A DNA stretch of 53,527 bases, from positions 1 through 53,527 of the forward strand of contig DUDS01000030.1 of NCBI GenBank assembly GCA_004769085.1, written 5' to 3'. Positions within the stretch are counted from its first letter, which is position 1, and each line of letters opens with the position of its first letter. Positions 43,036 through 50,721 of the stretch are shown piece after piece. The translations under genes and the position numbers were made by a program. The notes below the pieces were generated by a model, which did not search any database, was not told the origin of the DNA, and saw only the letters and a list, made by a program, of their open reading frames with translations. The DNA is from Candidatus Melainabacteria bacterium SSGW_16. Its GTDB lineage: Bacteria > Cyanobacteriota > Vampirovibrionia > 2-02-FULL-35-15.

Positions 43036-45132
43036 GTGTTTAGTATATCAAAGATAGTTTCAGGCGGCTTAAATTTGCTTACTTATGGGCCTATGGAAAA
43101 CGTTGCTGCTTTAGCTGGCACTCCTGTATTGGTCAATCTTAAACCCAAAGATGCTAGTGATAAAAAGGCCTTAAATGCAAACCTTTTAAATGAAAAAAAA
43201 GGTTGGGCACAACTTATAAGAGACTCATTTGCCTATGGTGATATTGCAACTATAGCTGGTGCAATAGGTTGGTTTTTTACTAACAGGTTATTTAAGAATG
43301 AGGTTGGTGAGAATGGGCAGGAAACTGTTTCAGGCTTAAAGCTTTGGGTTGGAAGACTTTTTAAAATACTTACATTTGGGGGGTTTACTATTGCAAGGCT
43401 TGCACAGCATAAGAATCTTCATATAAAACGTGCATTAGGTGAACAGGAATTTAGGAAAGCATTTCTTGAAGCTGTAGAACAAAAAACGGGAAAAAGGGTT
43501 TTTGAGAAGCTAGATGTAAATAAACTTGTTCAAAGAGCTAATAATTCTACCCTTGAGTATAACGATGATCAAGAGAGTGAGATCAAGGACTTGCATCAAA
43601 GTGATGATTTTAAAAGGTTTTTCACGGGTGATGCTGGTGTAGGTAAAACTGCTGGAGCTGAAGAGATATGTGGTGCTTATGCTGCAAGAAAACAAAAAGA
43701 AGGACACAATAATGTAATAGTCGAAAAAATAAAATTTGAAAATCTTTATGATTATTTTTCCAAGCAATCAGAAGGTGTCAATATGGCAAGCACTTTATTT
43801 GGTATGTTTGGCGGTGATGAGGCGCAGAGTGCAGTTGAAAAGGCTAGGACTGCTGTTGAGGTTGATCCGTTAGCACTTATGGAGCTTACTCTTCATAGAA
43901 TAAATGACAGGATGGAAGAAGCTCGTAAAAAAGGTGAGGACCTGGTTATAATCCTCGATGAAATTGATACTCTATTCCCAATAGATAAATTAAAAGCTGG
44001 TAATTATGATCCTGCTAAACTTCGTATCCTTGTTGAGATGTTAAAAAATCTGCTTGATCCAAGTAAACCAGGGAAGATTCTTTGCACAAGCAATCAAGAT
44101 ATTGGTTTCTTTGAAAGATTACCTGTTGATGAAAATGTTAAAAAAGGACTTACCGGGGAAGGTGGCAGATTAAGAGTAATCAGAAGGAAGATTGAAGCAC
44201 CAGATCCCAAAACCCAAGCAAGAATTATTGCTGGTTTTCTGCTTGATAAATTCCCTAATACTACACAAGTATTTGATGATGAAATATGTGCTGCAATAAA
44301 TGGCAAAGATAAAAAATCTGCTAGACAGGCACTTGCTGATCTTGTTCACAGAAGAATTACTTCTAATACTGCACTTGGCAGACTTGTTGGAAGAGATTTG
44401 TATGAAGCCATTTATAAAGAGTTAAATAATAAGTACAAAGGATTAAAGGAAAGAGCTGGAACAGGTGAAGTTGTAAAAGTTAATATAGATATGATACACA
44501 CCGCGCTTAAAGGTCAATTAAGAAGTGTAAGTGTTGGTGATGGCAGAAGTGTTCAGGGAGATGAAGTTGCTGAAGGGCTTATTGAATATCTTGTTGATCC
44601 AAATAAACCTTTATTTAGACAAATTGCTACAAACTATATTGAAAAAACCAAAGAACTTCAAGGCTGCACGCTTATAAAGCTCCTGGAAACTTTATTTGCT
44701 GGAATTTATAATGTAAGCCAGTCTCCAAATGGGAATTATTTCCTTTTTCCTGCTGAAACAGACCCATCAAAAATGCCTTTAGTTAATGGTGTTCATCAGT
44801 TACATTGTTTTAGACTTGTGAAGCCAAAAGATGAACCTGGAAATATGAATAAGTGGTCTGTTGAAACATGTTATAGACCATTAACACAAGCAGAATTACA
44901 ATCTGGTCAGACTGTCCAACAATTAGTTAGCTCATCCCTATATGATTTTGAGAGATCCAATCCTCTTACTGGAGAAGAATTCTATAAACAATTAACTGAG
45001 AAACTTCTGTTTACTATTGAAAAAGTAAGTGATGGTGGTGCAAAACAAGAATCTGGCGGTATAAATCTAATGAATCTTGCACAGTCAGTACTTGGAGTTG
45101 CTAAAAAGTTTGGATTTAAGGGGCTTGGATAA
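43036..45132 (+). CDS. AAA+ ATPase, uncharacterised family
   Basis: An N-terminal hydrophobic region with two possible membrane segments (about 68-85 and 107-122) precedes a central AAA+ module. Walker A is GDAGVGKT (198-205), Walker B is IILDEIDTLFP (Asp308-Glu309), and a sensor-1-like LCTSNQD lies near 357. An arginine-rich lid region follows (RLRVIRRKIEAPD), then a long helical C-terminal domain of ~250 residues that I do not recognise. Initiation at GTG is supported by AAGGA 9 bases upstream. The length of 698 residues is large. Followed by two small proteins, it may energise a membrane complex, but the substrate is unknown. Confidence 0.7.
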   Translation: MFSISKIVSGGLNLLTYGPMENVAALAGTPVLVNLKPKDASDKKALNANLLNEKKGWAQLIRDSFAYGDIATIAGAIGWFFTNRLFKNEVGENGQETVSGLKLWVGRLFKILTFGGFTIARLAQHKNLHIKRALGEQEFRKAFLEAVEQKTGKRVFEKLDVNKLVQRANNSTLEYNDDQESEIKDLHQSDDFKRFFTGDAGVGKTAGAEEICGAYAARKQKEGHNNVIVEKIKFENLYDYFSKQSEGVNMASTLFGMFGGDEAQSAVEKARTAVEVDPLALMELTLHRINDRMEEARKKGEDLVIILDEIDTLFPIDKLKAGNYDPAKLRILVEMLKNLLDPSKPGKILCTSNQDIGFFERLPVDENVKKGLTGEGGRLRVIRRKIEAPDPKTQARIIAGFLLDKFPNTTQVFDDEICAAINGKDKKSARQALADLVHRRITSNTALGRLVGRDLYEAIYKELNNKYKGLKERAGTGEVVKVNIDMIHTALKGQLRSVSVGDGRSVQGDEVAEGLIEYLVDPNKPLFRQIATNYIEKTKELQGCTLIKLLETLFAGIYNVSQSPNGNYFLFPAETDPSKMPLVNGVHQLHCFRLVKPKDEPGNMNKWSVETCYRPLTQAELQSGQTVQQLVSSSLYDFERSNPLTGEEFYKQLTEKLLFTIEKVSDGGAKQESGGINLMNLAQSVLGVAKKFGFKGLG

Positions 45133-45178
45133 TCTATCTTAGATTTATTGAATTATTTAGTGAAATAATTTTATTAAT

Positions 45179-45286
45179 ATGTTTTGCAGATTAGAAAACA
45201 GTGACATGGATACTATTACCTTGAATGCAGTATGTAATACTGCTAATAAAAGTAACGATCTTCAAGGCTGGTTATTAGGAAAGTAG
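45179..45286 (+). CDS. Possible 35-residue peptide, or structured RNA
   Basis: ATG to TAG encodes a protein-like peptide (LENSDMDTITLNAV, ending LQGWLLGK) in the gap after the AAA+ gene. The same stretch folds as RNA: GCAGTAT-GTA-ATACTGC inside an outer CCTTGAA/TTCAAGG helix (45219-45267). There is no Shine-Dalgarno, though a TAATTT lies 7 bases before ATG. The two readings, tiny gene or folded RNA, cannot be told apart here. Confidence 0.3.
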   Translation: MFCRLENSDMDTITLNAVCNTANKSNDLQGWLLGK

Positions 45287-45393
45287 ATAATAGTTTTTCA
45301 TTTAAGAACCTATTCTCAAAAACCCATTCTATAGATTTCGGACATTTTATTTTTTTTGTTTGAATTTATATAAGGATTGTATATCTCTCTTTT

Positions 45394-45726
45394 ATGGGTA
45401 TCTATTTATCTTCTTTGAAGAATTCTTTTTTTCCTCCTGTCATAAGCAGGCTAGGAAAGTTTATTTATCATGATGATAGTTCTGAGAAAAGAAATGAGGC
45501 TGTTTATAATGCCAGAATAAACCCAAATCCACCTTCTGATGTGCCTGTAAAAGCGCTTGCTTATGGAGGATTATTAGCAGGACTTATATCTTCATTTTCA
45601 AAAATAGGGAAAACGCATGGTTCATTACTTGAAAAATTAAGAGACTGGTCATTCCCTGTAGCTTCATTTGGAGTTTCTGCACTTTCATTTGTTCTTGATT
45701 ATTTTTCTATTGATAACCAAAAGTGA
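45394..45726 (+). CDS. Small two-helix membrane protein, unknown
   Basis: A 110-residue protein with two hydrophobic stretches at about 51-68 (VPVKALAYGGLLAGLISSF) and 85-103. The linker KIGKTHGSLLEKLRDW is basic, and the N-terminus SSLKNSFFPPVISRLGKFIY is amphipathic. The hairpin recalls the AYGD..FFTN and RLFKILTFGGFTIARL segments of the neighbouring AAA+ protein, which suggests a shared membrane module. I do not recognise a family. It lies in the roomy stretch downstream of the AAA+ gene on the same strand and probably acts with it. The only start with an ATG is used; no good ribosome site is seen. Confidence 0.55.
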   Translation: MGIYLSSLKNSFFPPVISRLGKFIYHDDSSEKRNEAVYNARINPNPPSDVPVKALAYGGLLAGLISSFSKIGKTHGSLLEKLRDWSFPVASFGVSALSFVLDYFSIDNQK

Positions 45727-45898
45727 TATTACTCCAGGATTAAAAATCAATGATTTAGGTAACATAAGGACTTGAGAAGAAAGAGTATTTGATTAAAATC
45801 GGATATACATATATTTTGCATATAAATACTCTATAAAACCTAACTAAATATTGAAATTATAATTAAGAAGTTTAAAATATCCTTTTTCTAAATTAAAA

Positions 45899-45951
45899 TT
45901 GTAGTAATTGTATAGAGTCTGTAATCTTTTTACTACAAGGACTCTGTACAA
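45899..45951 (+). promoter_or_regulatory. Overlapping alternative stems (possible RNA switch)
   Basis: TTGTAGTAA (45899-45907) pairs perfectly with TTACTACAA (45930-45938). The directly adjacent TTGTATAGAGTCT (45908-45920) pairs with GGACTCTGTACAA (45939-45951) over 13 bases including two G-U pairs. The order a-b-a'-b' means the two stems exclude each other or make a strained pseudoknot. It lies 34 bases ahead of the 69-residue protein. No U-tract follows either stem, so this is not a simple terminator. It is a candidate two-state leader or small RNA. Confidence 0.5.
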
Positions 45952-45984
45952 AAAGTAAGAAAACAAAACAAATTTAAATTCAAA

Positions 45985-46194
45985 ATGGCTATGTTTGCAC
46001 AACCTGTAAGAATGTCGAGATTAACCACATTAGTTGGTCTGAATCCAAGGGGAATGTACTATATGGCATTTTTACCTGGGAAGAAGCCACCAGAGCCAGA
46101 ACCAGTGATTCTAAGTTATGCTGACCATGTTGCAGCAATGAAAAGAGATACTACGGCAGCTTCTACTGATAAAGCAAAACAAAGCAAAGTGTAA
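45985..46194 (+). CDS. Small soluble protein, unknown
   Basis: A 69-residue protein with a plausible composition (MAMFAQPVRMSRLTTLVGL, GMYYMAFLPGKKPPEPEPV) and a basic, Ala/Ser/Lys-rich tail. No membrane segment is seen and no family is recognised. It has no clear Shine-Dalgarno and is preceded by the pair of alternative stems at 45899-45951. It belongs to the small-gene cluster downstream of the AAA+ ATPase and may be a partner or substrate of it; this is inferred only from position. It is longer than expected for chance in such AT-rich DNA. Confidence 0.5.
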   Translation: MAMFAQPVRMSRLTTLVGLNPRGMYYMAFLPGKKPPEPEPVILSYADHVAAMKRDTTAASTDKAKQSKV

Positions 46195-46317
46195 TCTAGC
46201 TCATAACTCGACCTGTAATTATTAACAAAAGGTTTAAAAAAGCAGTTTTTAATAGATTTAGACTTACTATTTACATGAATATTAGAGTTTTGCAATGAAG
46301 CAAAAGGTTGGAGAATC

Positions 46318-47343
46318 ATGATTATTATTATGGAACCTAATGCGTCTGAAGAACAAATACAAAATGTTGTAAATCATGTTCATAGTCTTGGTATGAGAAC
46401 TGTTTTAAATTGTGGTGTTATACAAACGGTTATTGCTGCAATTGGTGAAACACCAAAATATTCAACTGATCAATTTGAAATTCTTGATGGTGTAAGAAAA
46501 GTTGAACGAATTCAGGTTCCATTTAAACTTGTAAGCCGTGACAGTCATCATGATGATTCTGTTATTACTGTCAGGAATAATATTAAGTTCGGTGGTGATA
46601 ATCCGCCTGTAATAATTGCAGGACCATGTAGTGTTGAAAATGAAGAAAATCTTATTGCTATAGCAAAAATTGCAAAAGAATGCGGTGCCAAGATGCTTCG
46701 TGGTGGTGCATTTAAACCAAGGACTGGTCCCAGAATGTTTGAAGGTTTAGGTAAACTTGGTCTTCAGTTTCTTGATGTTGCAAGAAAACAAACAGGATTA
46801 GCTGTTGTAACAGAAATTATGGATGTAAGAGATCTGGATTTAGTTTGTGAGTTTACCGATATGCTTCAGATAGGTGCAAGAAATATGCAGAACTTTACCT
46901 TATTAAATGAAGTTGGCAGGGCAGATAAGCCTGTTCTTTTAAAACGTGGATTGTCAGCAACTATAGATGAATGGCTTCTGGCTGCTGAAAGAATAATGGA
47001 CAAAGGAAACTCTAAAATAATCCTTTGTGAACGTGGTATCAGAACATTTGATAATAAATACACTAGAAATACTGCTGATATTGCTGCTATTCCTGTGATC
47101 AAGCGGTTATCACATTTACCTGTTATTTTTGATCCTAGCCATGCAACCGGTAAGTGGAACCTTGTAGCACCACTTGCTAAAGCAGCTGTTGTTGCAGGTG
47201 CGCATGGGTTAATCATTGAAGTCCATCCTGATCCTGAAAAAGCACTTTCAGATGGTGCTCAGACACTGAACTTTGATAATTTTAAATTGCTTTGCAGAGA
47301 ACTAGAAAAGTTGGTTTCTGTTTTAAGCCCGGTTAAAAGTTAG
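46318..47343 (+). CDS. aroF: 3-deoxy-7-phosphoheptulonate (DAHP) synthase
   Basis: Joins phosphoenolpyruvate and erythrose-4-phosphate in the first step of the shikimate pathway to aromatic amino acids. The N-terminal ~70 residues form the ferredoxin-like regulatory domain of the type I-beta enzymes. The barrel follows with AGPCSVENEENLIAIA, MLRGGAFKPRTGPRMFEG, CERGIRTFDNKYTRNTAD, FDPSHATGKW and the C-terminal LIIEVHPDPEKALSDGAQ. The length of 341 residues is typical of this class. A GGAG lies 4 bases before the first ATG; an ATG four codons later is possible. The convergent unknown gene is 16 bases away. Confidence 0.95.
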   Translation: MIIIMEPNASEEQIQNVVNHVHSLGMRTVLNCGVIQTVIAAIGETPKYSTDQFEILDGVRKVERIQVPFKLVSRDSHHDDSVITVRNNIKFGGDNPPVIIAGPCSVENEENLIAIAKIAKECGAKMLRGGAFKPRTGPRMFEGLGKLGLQFLDVARKQTGLAVVTEIMDVRDLDLVCEFTDMLQIGARNMQNFTLLNEVGRADKPVLLKRGLSATIDEWLLAAERIMDKGNSKIILCERGIRTFDNKYTRNTADIAAIPVIKRLSHLPVIFDPSHATGKWNLVAPLAKAAVVAGAHGLIIEVHPDPEKALSDGAQTLNFDNFKLLCRELEKLVSVLSPVKS

Positions 47344-47359
47344 ATAGCTTATTAATCCT

Positions 47360-48655
47360 TTAAAGAATTACAGGATTGCGTATCTGGTATCCGCTGTTTT
47401 TAAAATCTGGATTCTCCCCTGGAGCTTTATAATTTGTCTTTGTTCCCATCTGGTTCTCCTGAATAAGTAGAAGTAAACCATGTAGGTAACCATATACTGG
47501 CCTTAAAAATCTGCATTCAGGACTATCTTCATCAATACAGATATCACCATAGCGCTTATGAATAATATCAGTGGCATAGATATCTCCTACATTTGTAGAT
47601 GGTAGCCCATAGGTAGTAAGAAAAACAGGAGGTACAATACCTTTTGCTGCTGCAAGAATTCTTGCTCTTGGTTTCAGAACAGTTGGATCCCATACTAAAT
47701 CACTTCTATAAGAAAAGTATGCTCTTTCTGGGTCTGCTTTATACTCATTCTCTGATTTTAATCTTGCTCCTTCACAGAAAAATCTTTCTCTTAGGATTTC
47801 ACTAACATTATCAAGTGCCTTATTAAGTGACTTTTCCTGTAATAATTTTATTATTATTCTTTCAGCTTCAGGTATCTTGACTTGAACTTGCTGTTCCCTT
47901 AATTCAGGACTTAGGAGTGTATCATAATAAATTTCAGTTGCTCCCAGTGAGGTTTTATCAGGGTCGTCTCCTGGTTTCTGGAATCTTACATCAGTTATTC
48001 CATGTAGTCTGAGCTTTACTTCCAATAATTCTATATATAATTCAAGTGCTTGTTCAATTGTGTTTCCAAGTAAATTTAAGTCTTGTATGTATTCTCTGTG
48101 TAGCTGTTCTATAATGTCTCTTTCTTCTGGTGTAAAAATAAGTGAACGGACATAATCACCATGCAGAATCTTTAGAAGAGGCAGAAATAATTTTTCTTTT
48201 ACCTCTGCATAGGCAGGAGTTCTCTCCGAAATTCCTTTAAATTCAACATATCCTTTTGGAAACCAGTCAGGTATGTTGCTAACCGTACTAAGATCTGTTG
48301 GTAAGGGTTTTTTTACCTTTATTTCTATTCCATAATTATCTTTTAGAATTTTAGGTAATTGAGCATATGGATTAGTACTATGGTGTAGATCCGTCTTTCG
48401 TAAAATACTTTCATATATTTCTCCCGGGTCTCTTCCCACCAGATCAATTAACGGTGTTCTGATAAATGTAGAGGTTCCATTGGCTCTGACAGTTTTTCCA
48501 TTTGGTGATTTAGTATCTGCAGCAGCTTTGGTTGTAAAACCTATGCTTCGGTTAGTATCATCTGCTCCTCTAGGATTTGAATCGGTTCCTGATGAGTAGC
48601 CGGATTTGGTCGTAAAACCTAGACCGGGAGTTGTATGTCCTTGGTTAATAATCAT
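47360..48655 (-). CDS. Large unknown protein with N-terminal GFTTK repeats
   Basis: A 431-residue protein without a signal peptide. The first ~60 residues are Gly/Ser/Thr/Lys-rich and repeat GFTTK twice. A helical and mixed region follows (RTPLIDLVGRDPGEIYESIL, HSTNPYAQLPKILKDNYGIE, TPEERDIIEQLHREYIQDLN). The C-terminal half (about 270-400) contains FFCEGARLKSENEYK, VPPVFLTTYGLPSTNVGDIY and YGYLHGLLLLIQEN. I recognise no family. Codon use and frame integrity look like a normal gene. It is alone, with an ACCTTGGTTTTAA element and TATAAT upstream. Confidence 0.6.
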   Translation of the reverse strand: MIINQGHTTPGLGFTTKSGYSSGTDSNPRGADDTNRSIGFTTKAAADTKSPNGKTVRANGTSTFIRTPLIDLVGRDPGEIYESILRKTDLHHSTNPYAQLPKILKDNYGIEIKVKKPLPTDLSTVSNIPDWFPKGYVEFKGISERTPAYAEVKEKLFLPLLKILHGDYVRSLIFTPEERDIIEQLHREYIQDLNLLGNTIEQALELYIELLEVKLRLHGITDVRFQKPGDDPDKTSLGATEIYYDTLLSPELREQQVQVKIPEAERIIIKLLQEKSLNKALDNVSEILRERFFCEGARLKSENEYKADPERAYFSYRSDLVWDPTVLKPRARILAAAKGIVPPVFLTTYGLPSTNVGDIYATDIIHKRYGDICIDEDSPECRFLRPVYGYLHGLLLLIQENQMGTKTNYKAPGENPDFKNSGYQIRNPVIL

Positions 48656-48690
48656 TAAAAGGTGCTCTGGTAATATTTTTGTCCGTTTAA

Positions 48691-48725
48691 ATTATATCTT
48701 CAAAATAATACTTTAAAACCAAGGT
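48691..48725 (-). promoter_or_regulatory. ACCTTGGTTTTAA element and -10 box of the 431-residue protein gene
   Basis: ACCTTGGTTTTAA on the minus strand (48713-48725), oriented toward the gene. A consensus TATAAT (48691-48696) follows, about 20 bases after TTGGTT. The gap is long for a normal -35/-10 spacer, so the element may instead bind a regulator. It lies 60 bases upstream of the start codon. Confidence 0.45.
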
Positions 48726-48761
48726 GAAATATTATTTTTCTGTTAATAATTAAATAAAAAT

Positions 48762-48805
48762 AAAGCCTATATTTACCAGTTTAAATCATAAATTATTTAG
48801 GCTTT
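48762..48805 (-). terminator. Probable terminator of the 642-residue protein gene
   Basis: On the minus strand AAAGCCTA, overlapping the last codons of the gene, pairs with TAGGCTTT and is followed by ATTTTTATTT. The loop is long (28 bases) but can shrink through an inner ATTTA/TAAAT helix. Confidence 0.5.
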
Positions 48806-50721
48806 TTAATTAATCCAGCCATTATAAACAGATCTTCTCTGTTTGAGTCAAATTTGATCGTTGTTTTGTATTCGCCTTCAGGCACAAATAAAAATTTAAA
48901 AAAATTGGTAAGCGTTGTTTCATCTTTTGTTTTTATATCTTTATAGTTTAGATTTATTGTGTTTTGGTCATCTTGGGTTGCATTAAAAATTCTTTCAATA
49001 GATATTGTTGCTCTGTATCCCTCTTCAACTACTGGCCTAAAGTCTGGTGGTATTAAAAATCCTGAAAACAAAAATGGTTTAGTAAAAGAATTTTTTCTTT
49101 TTATTATGTCTGATGCTTTGTCAAATGTTAAAAATATACTTTCTTTGGTGTTTTCGGTGAGATCTTTATCAATGCTTGTATTGAAACTGAAATCATCCTT
49201 GGATTTGTTGTTTATTATTTCAATTGGTTTACCTTTTTCATTAACACTTGGGGCAATATTCTCTTCAATAAAACTATAGTTTCTTGCCACATTAATGCTA
49301 TAAGAATCTGCTGGCAAATATGAAATTATTTGAATATTTGGATTGGTGTTTGCAGTCTGAAAAAATGTGTTGCTTTCTTGGGAAATTAATACCATGGCTT
49401 GAGTAGTTGGTGTTGGTGTCGGGGTTGGAGTTGCTTCAATGAATGATTTTAAAATAATGTTATTGTCGGCTTGTATAGTGAAAGTGTTTGAGTTGCTTTT
49501 GTTCCTCCCATTAATATTTATGCTTATAAGAGGCGATCTGCTCTCATCTTCTGAGAATGGGTTAATAAAATTTTCAATGGATTCTGTTGGGATAGAAAAA
49601 GCTACTCTGTTTAGTAACTTTGTTAAATCAAGCGGTGTTTTGATGCTGAATATGCTTTTTTTAATCCTTGTCTTTCCTTTCTTTATAGCTCCAAGGTTTA
49701 ATTTTAGATTTAAATTATAATTGTTAAATTTTGCTTTCGGGATTTCTGAATCCTTGCTTATTTCTTCTGGTTTGTCTATTGATTCAAATGCTTCTTCAAT
49801 AGCTACTGTGGCTGTATTTTTTAAGCTGGTAAAAAATCCTGTAAGAGATGAAAATATAAGATTGATGTTGTTGGTGTCTGAAGTGCTGATATTCTTTAGA
49901 TTGTCTTTATAAGCAATTTGGGACTTAATATTTTCGTTTATAATGTTGCAGTCTAATGGTGGCTGGGAAGGCAAATCTTGAATTGAACCAGTTAAGCAAA
50001 GGGTACTTTTTCCAAGAGTGTCCTGTAATGTTAAGCTGACAGGTAGACTGTTTGTAGTGCCTTGAGTATCTTCCTCTATTATTTGGATTAAATTAGTGTT
50101 GCTCTGGCTTGGGTCTGGGTTTGTAAGTTGCAATGGCAATAGATAAAATTCTGATGGGCTGATTAGCATTATCTTGAAACTCGTATCATTTAACAGCATT
50201 ATATTGTCTGCGATTTTAAATAATTCTGAATCAGGGCAGATAATTTTCCCTGATACGCTGGTAAAGTTGCTGCTTAATTCATCGCAGTTAATTTTAATTT
50301 CTTCCGATATTGAGTAATTTTTCTCAGGACTTATAAGGGTAAAAAATGATAAATCTTCCTTAAAAGGAAATAATTGTACTTCTTCTCCTTCGCTGGAAAA
50401 TACCCTGATTTTTGTATTGTTGTCTTTTATCTTTGGCGTAGTGCTTATGTGGAGTATTACTCCTGTTTTATCTAGAGGTAAGTTCTGAGTGCTTTGCTTT
50501 GTGAATTTATCTATTGTTAGATTAGTTGTTTTTTCAAGAGCTCTTGAATTTATTGATAATGATTGAAATCCCACAGGTAATGTCTGAAGTGTCTGACAAT
50601 GCCCGACATTGTAGTTGTGCAGGTTTAGTATGACTAATATACAGAGTGTTGAAAGTAATAGTTTTAAGATAGGCTTCCCTTTAATTGCTAGGTTTAAATT
50701 CAGCATCAATAATATCATCAT
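48793..50721 (-). CDS. Large exported unknown protein downstream of dnaK
   Basis: A hydrophobic signal segment at about 19-34 ([20 protein letters not shown]) is followed by some 600 residues rich in Asn, Ser, Thr, Ile and Lys. The chain has many short beta-type stretches ([20 protein letters not shown] style) and a [10 protein letters not shown] linker near residue 430. No catalytic motif is seen. Its start overlaps the end of dnaK by 41 bases (or 26 if the ATG of MLNLNLA is used), so it is probably co-transcribed with dnaK. I do not recognise a family. It looks like a secreted or surface protein. Confidence 0.6.
   Translation of the reverse strand: MMILLMLNLNLAIKGKPILKLLLSTLCILVILNLHNYNVGHCQTLQTLPVGFQSLSINSRALEKTTNLTIDKFTKQSTQNLPLDKTGVILHISTTPKIKDNNTKIRVFSSEGEEVQLFPFKEDLSFFTLISPEKNYSISEEIKINCDELSSNFTSVSGKIICPDSELFKIADNIMLLNDTSFKIMLISPSEFYLLPLQLTNPDPSQSNTNLIQIIEEDTQGTTNSLPVSLTLQDTLGKSTLCLTGSIQDLPSQPPLDCNIINENIKSQIAYKDNLKNISTSDTNNINLIFSSLTGFFTSLKNTATVAIEEAFESIDKPEEISKDSEIPKAKFNNYNLNLKLNLGAIKKGKTRIKKSIFSIKTPLDLTKLLNRVAFSIPTESIENFINPFSEDESRSPLISININGRNKSNSNTFTIQADNNIILKSFIEATPTPTPTPTTQAMVLISQESNTFFQTANTNPNIQIISYLPADSYSINVARNYSFIEENIAPSVNEKGKPIEIINNKSKDDFSFNTSIDKDLTENTKESIFLTFDKASDIIKRKNSFTKPFLFSGFLIPPDFRPVVEEGYRATISIERIFNATQDDQNTINLNYKDIKTKDETTLTNFFKFLFVPEGEYKTTIKFDSNREDLFIMAGLIKKPK

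Noticed and set aside
45899..45951. Classic H-type pseudoknot
   Set aside because: Both stems at full length leave no linker bases between adjacent strands, so simultaneous formation is sterically unlikely; alternative stems are the better reading.
46116..46319. 67-codon minus-strand frame before aroF
   Set aside because: It overlaps the 69-residue plus-strand gene and has no ribosome site.
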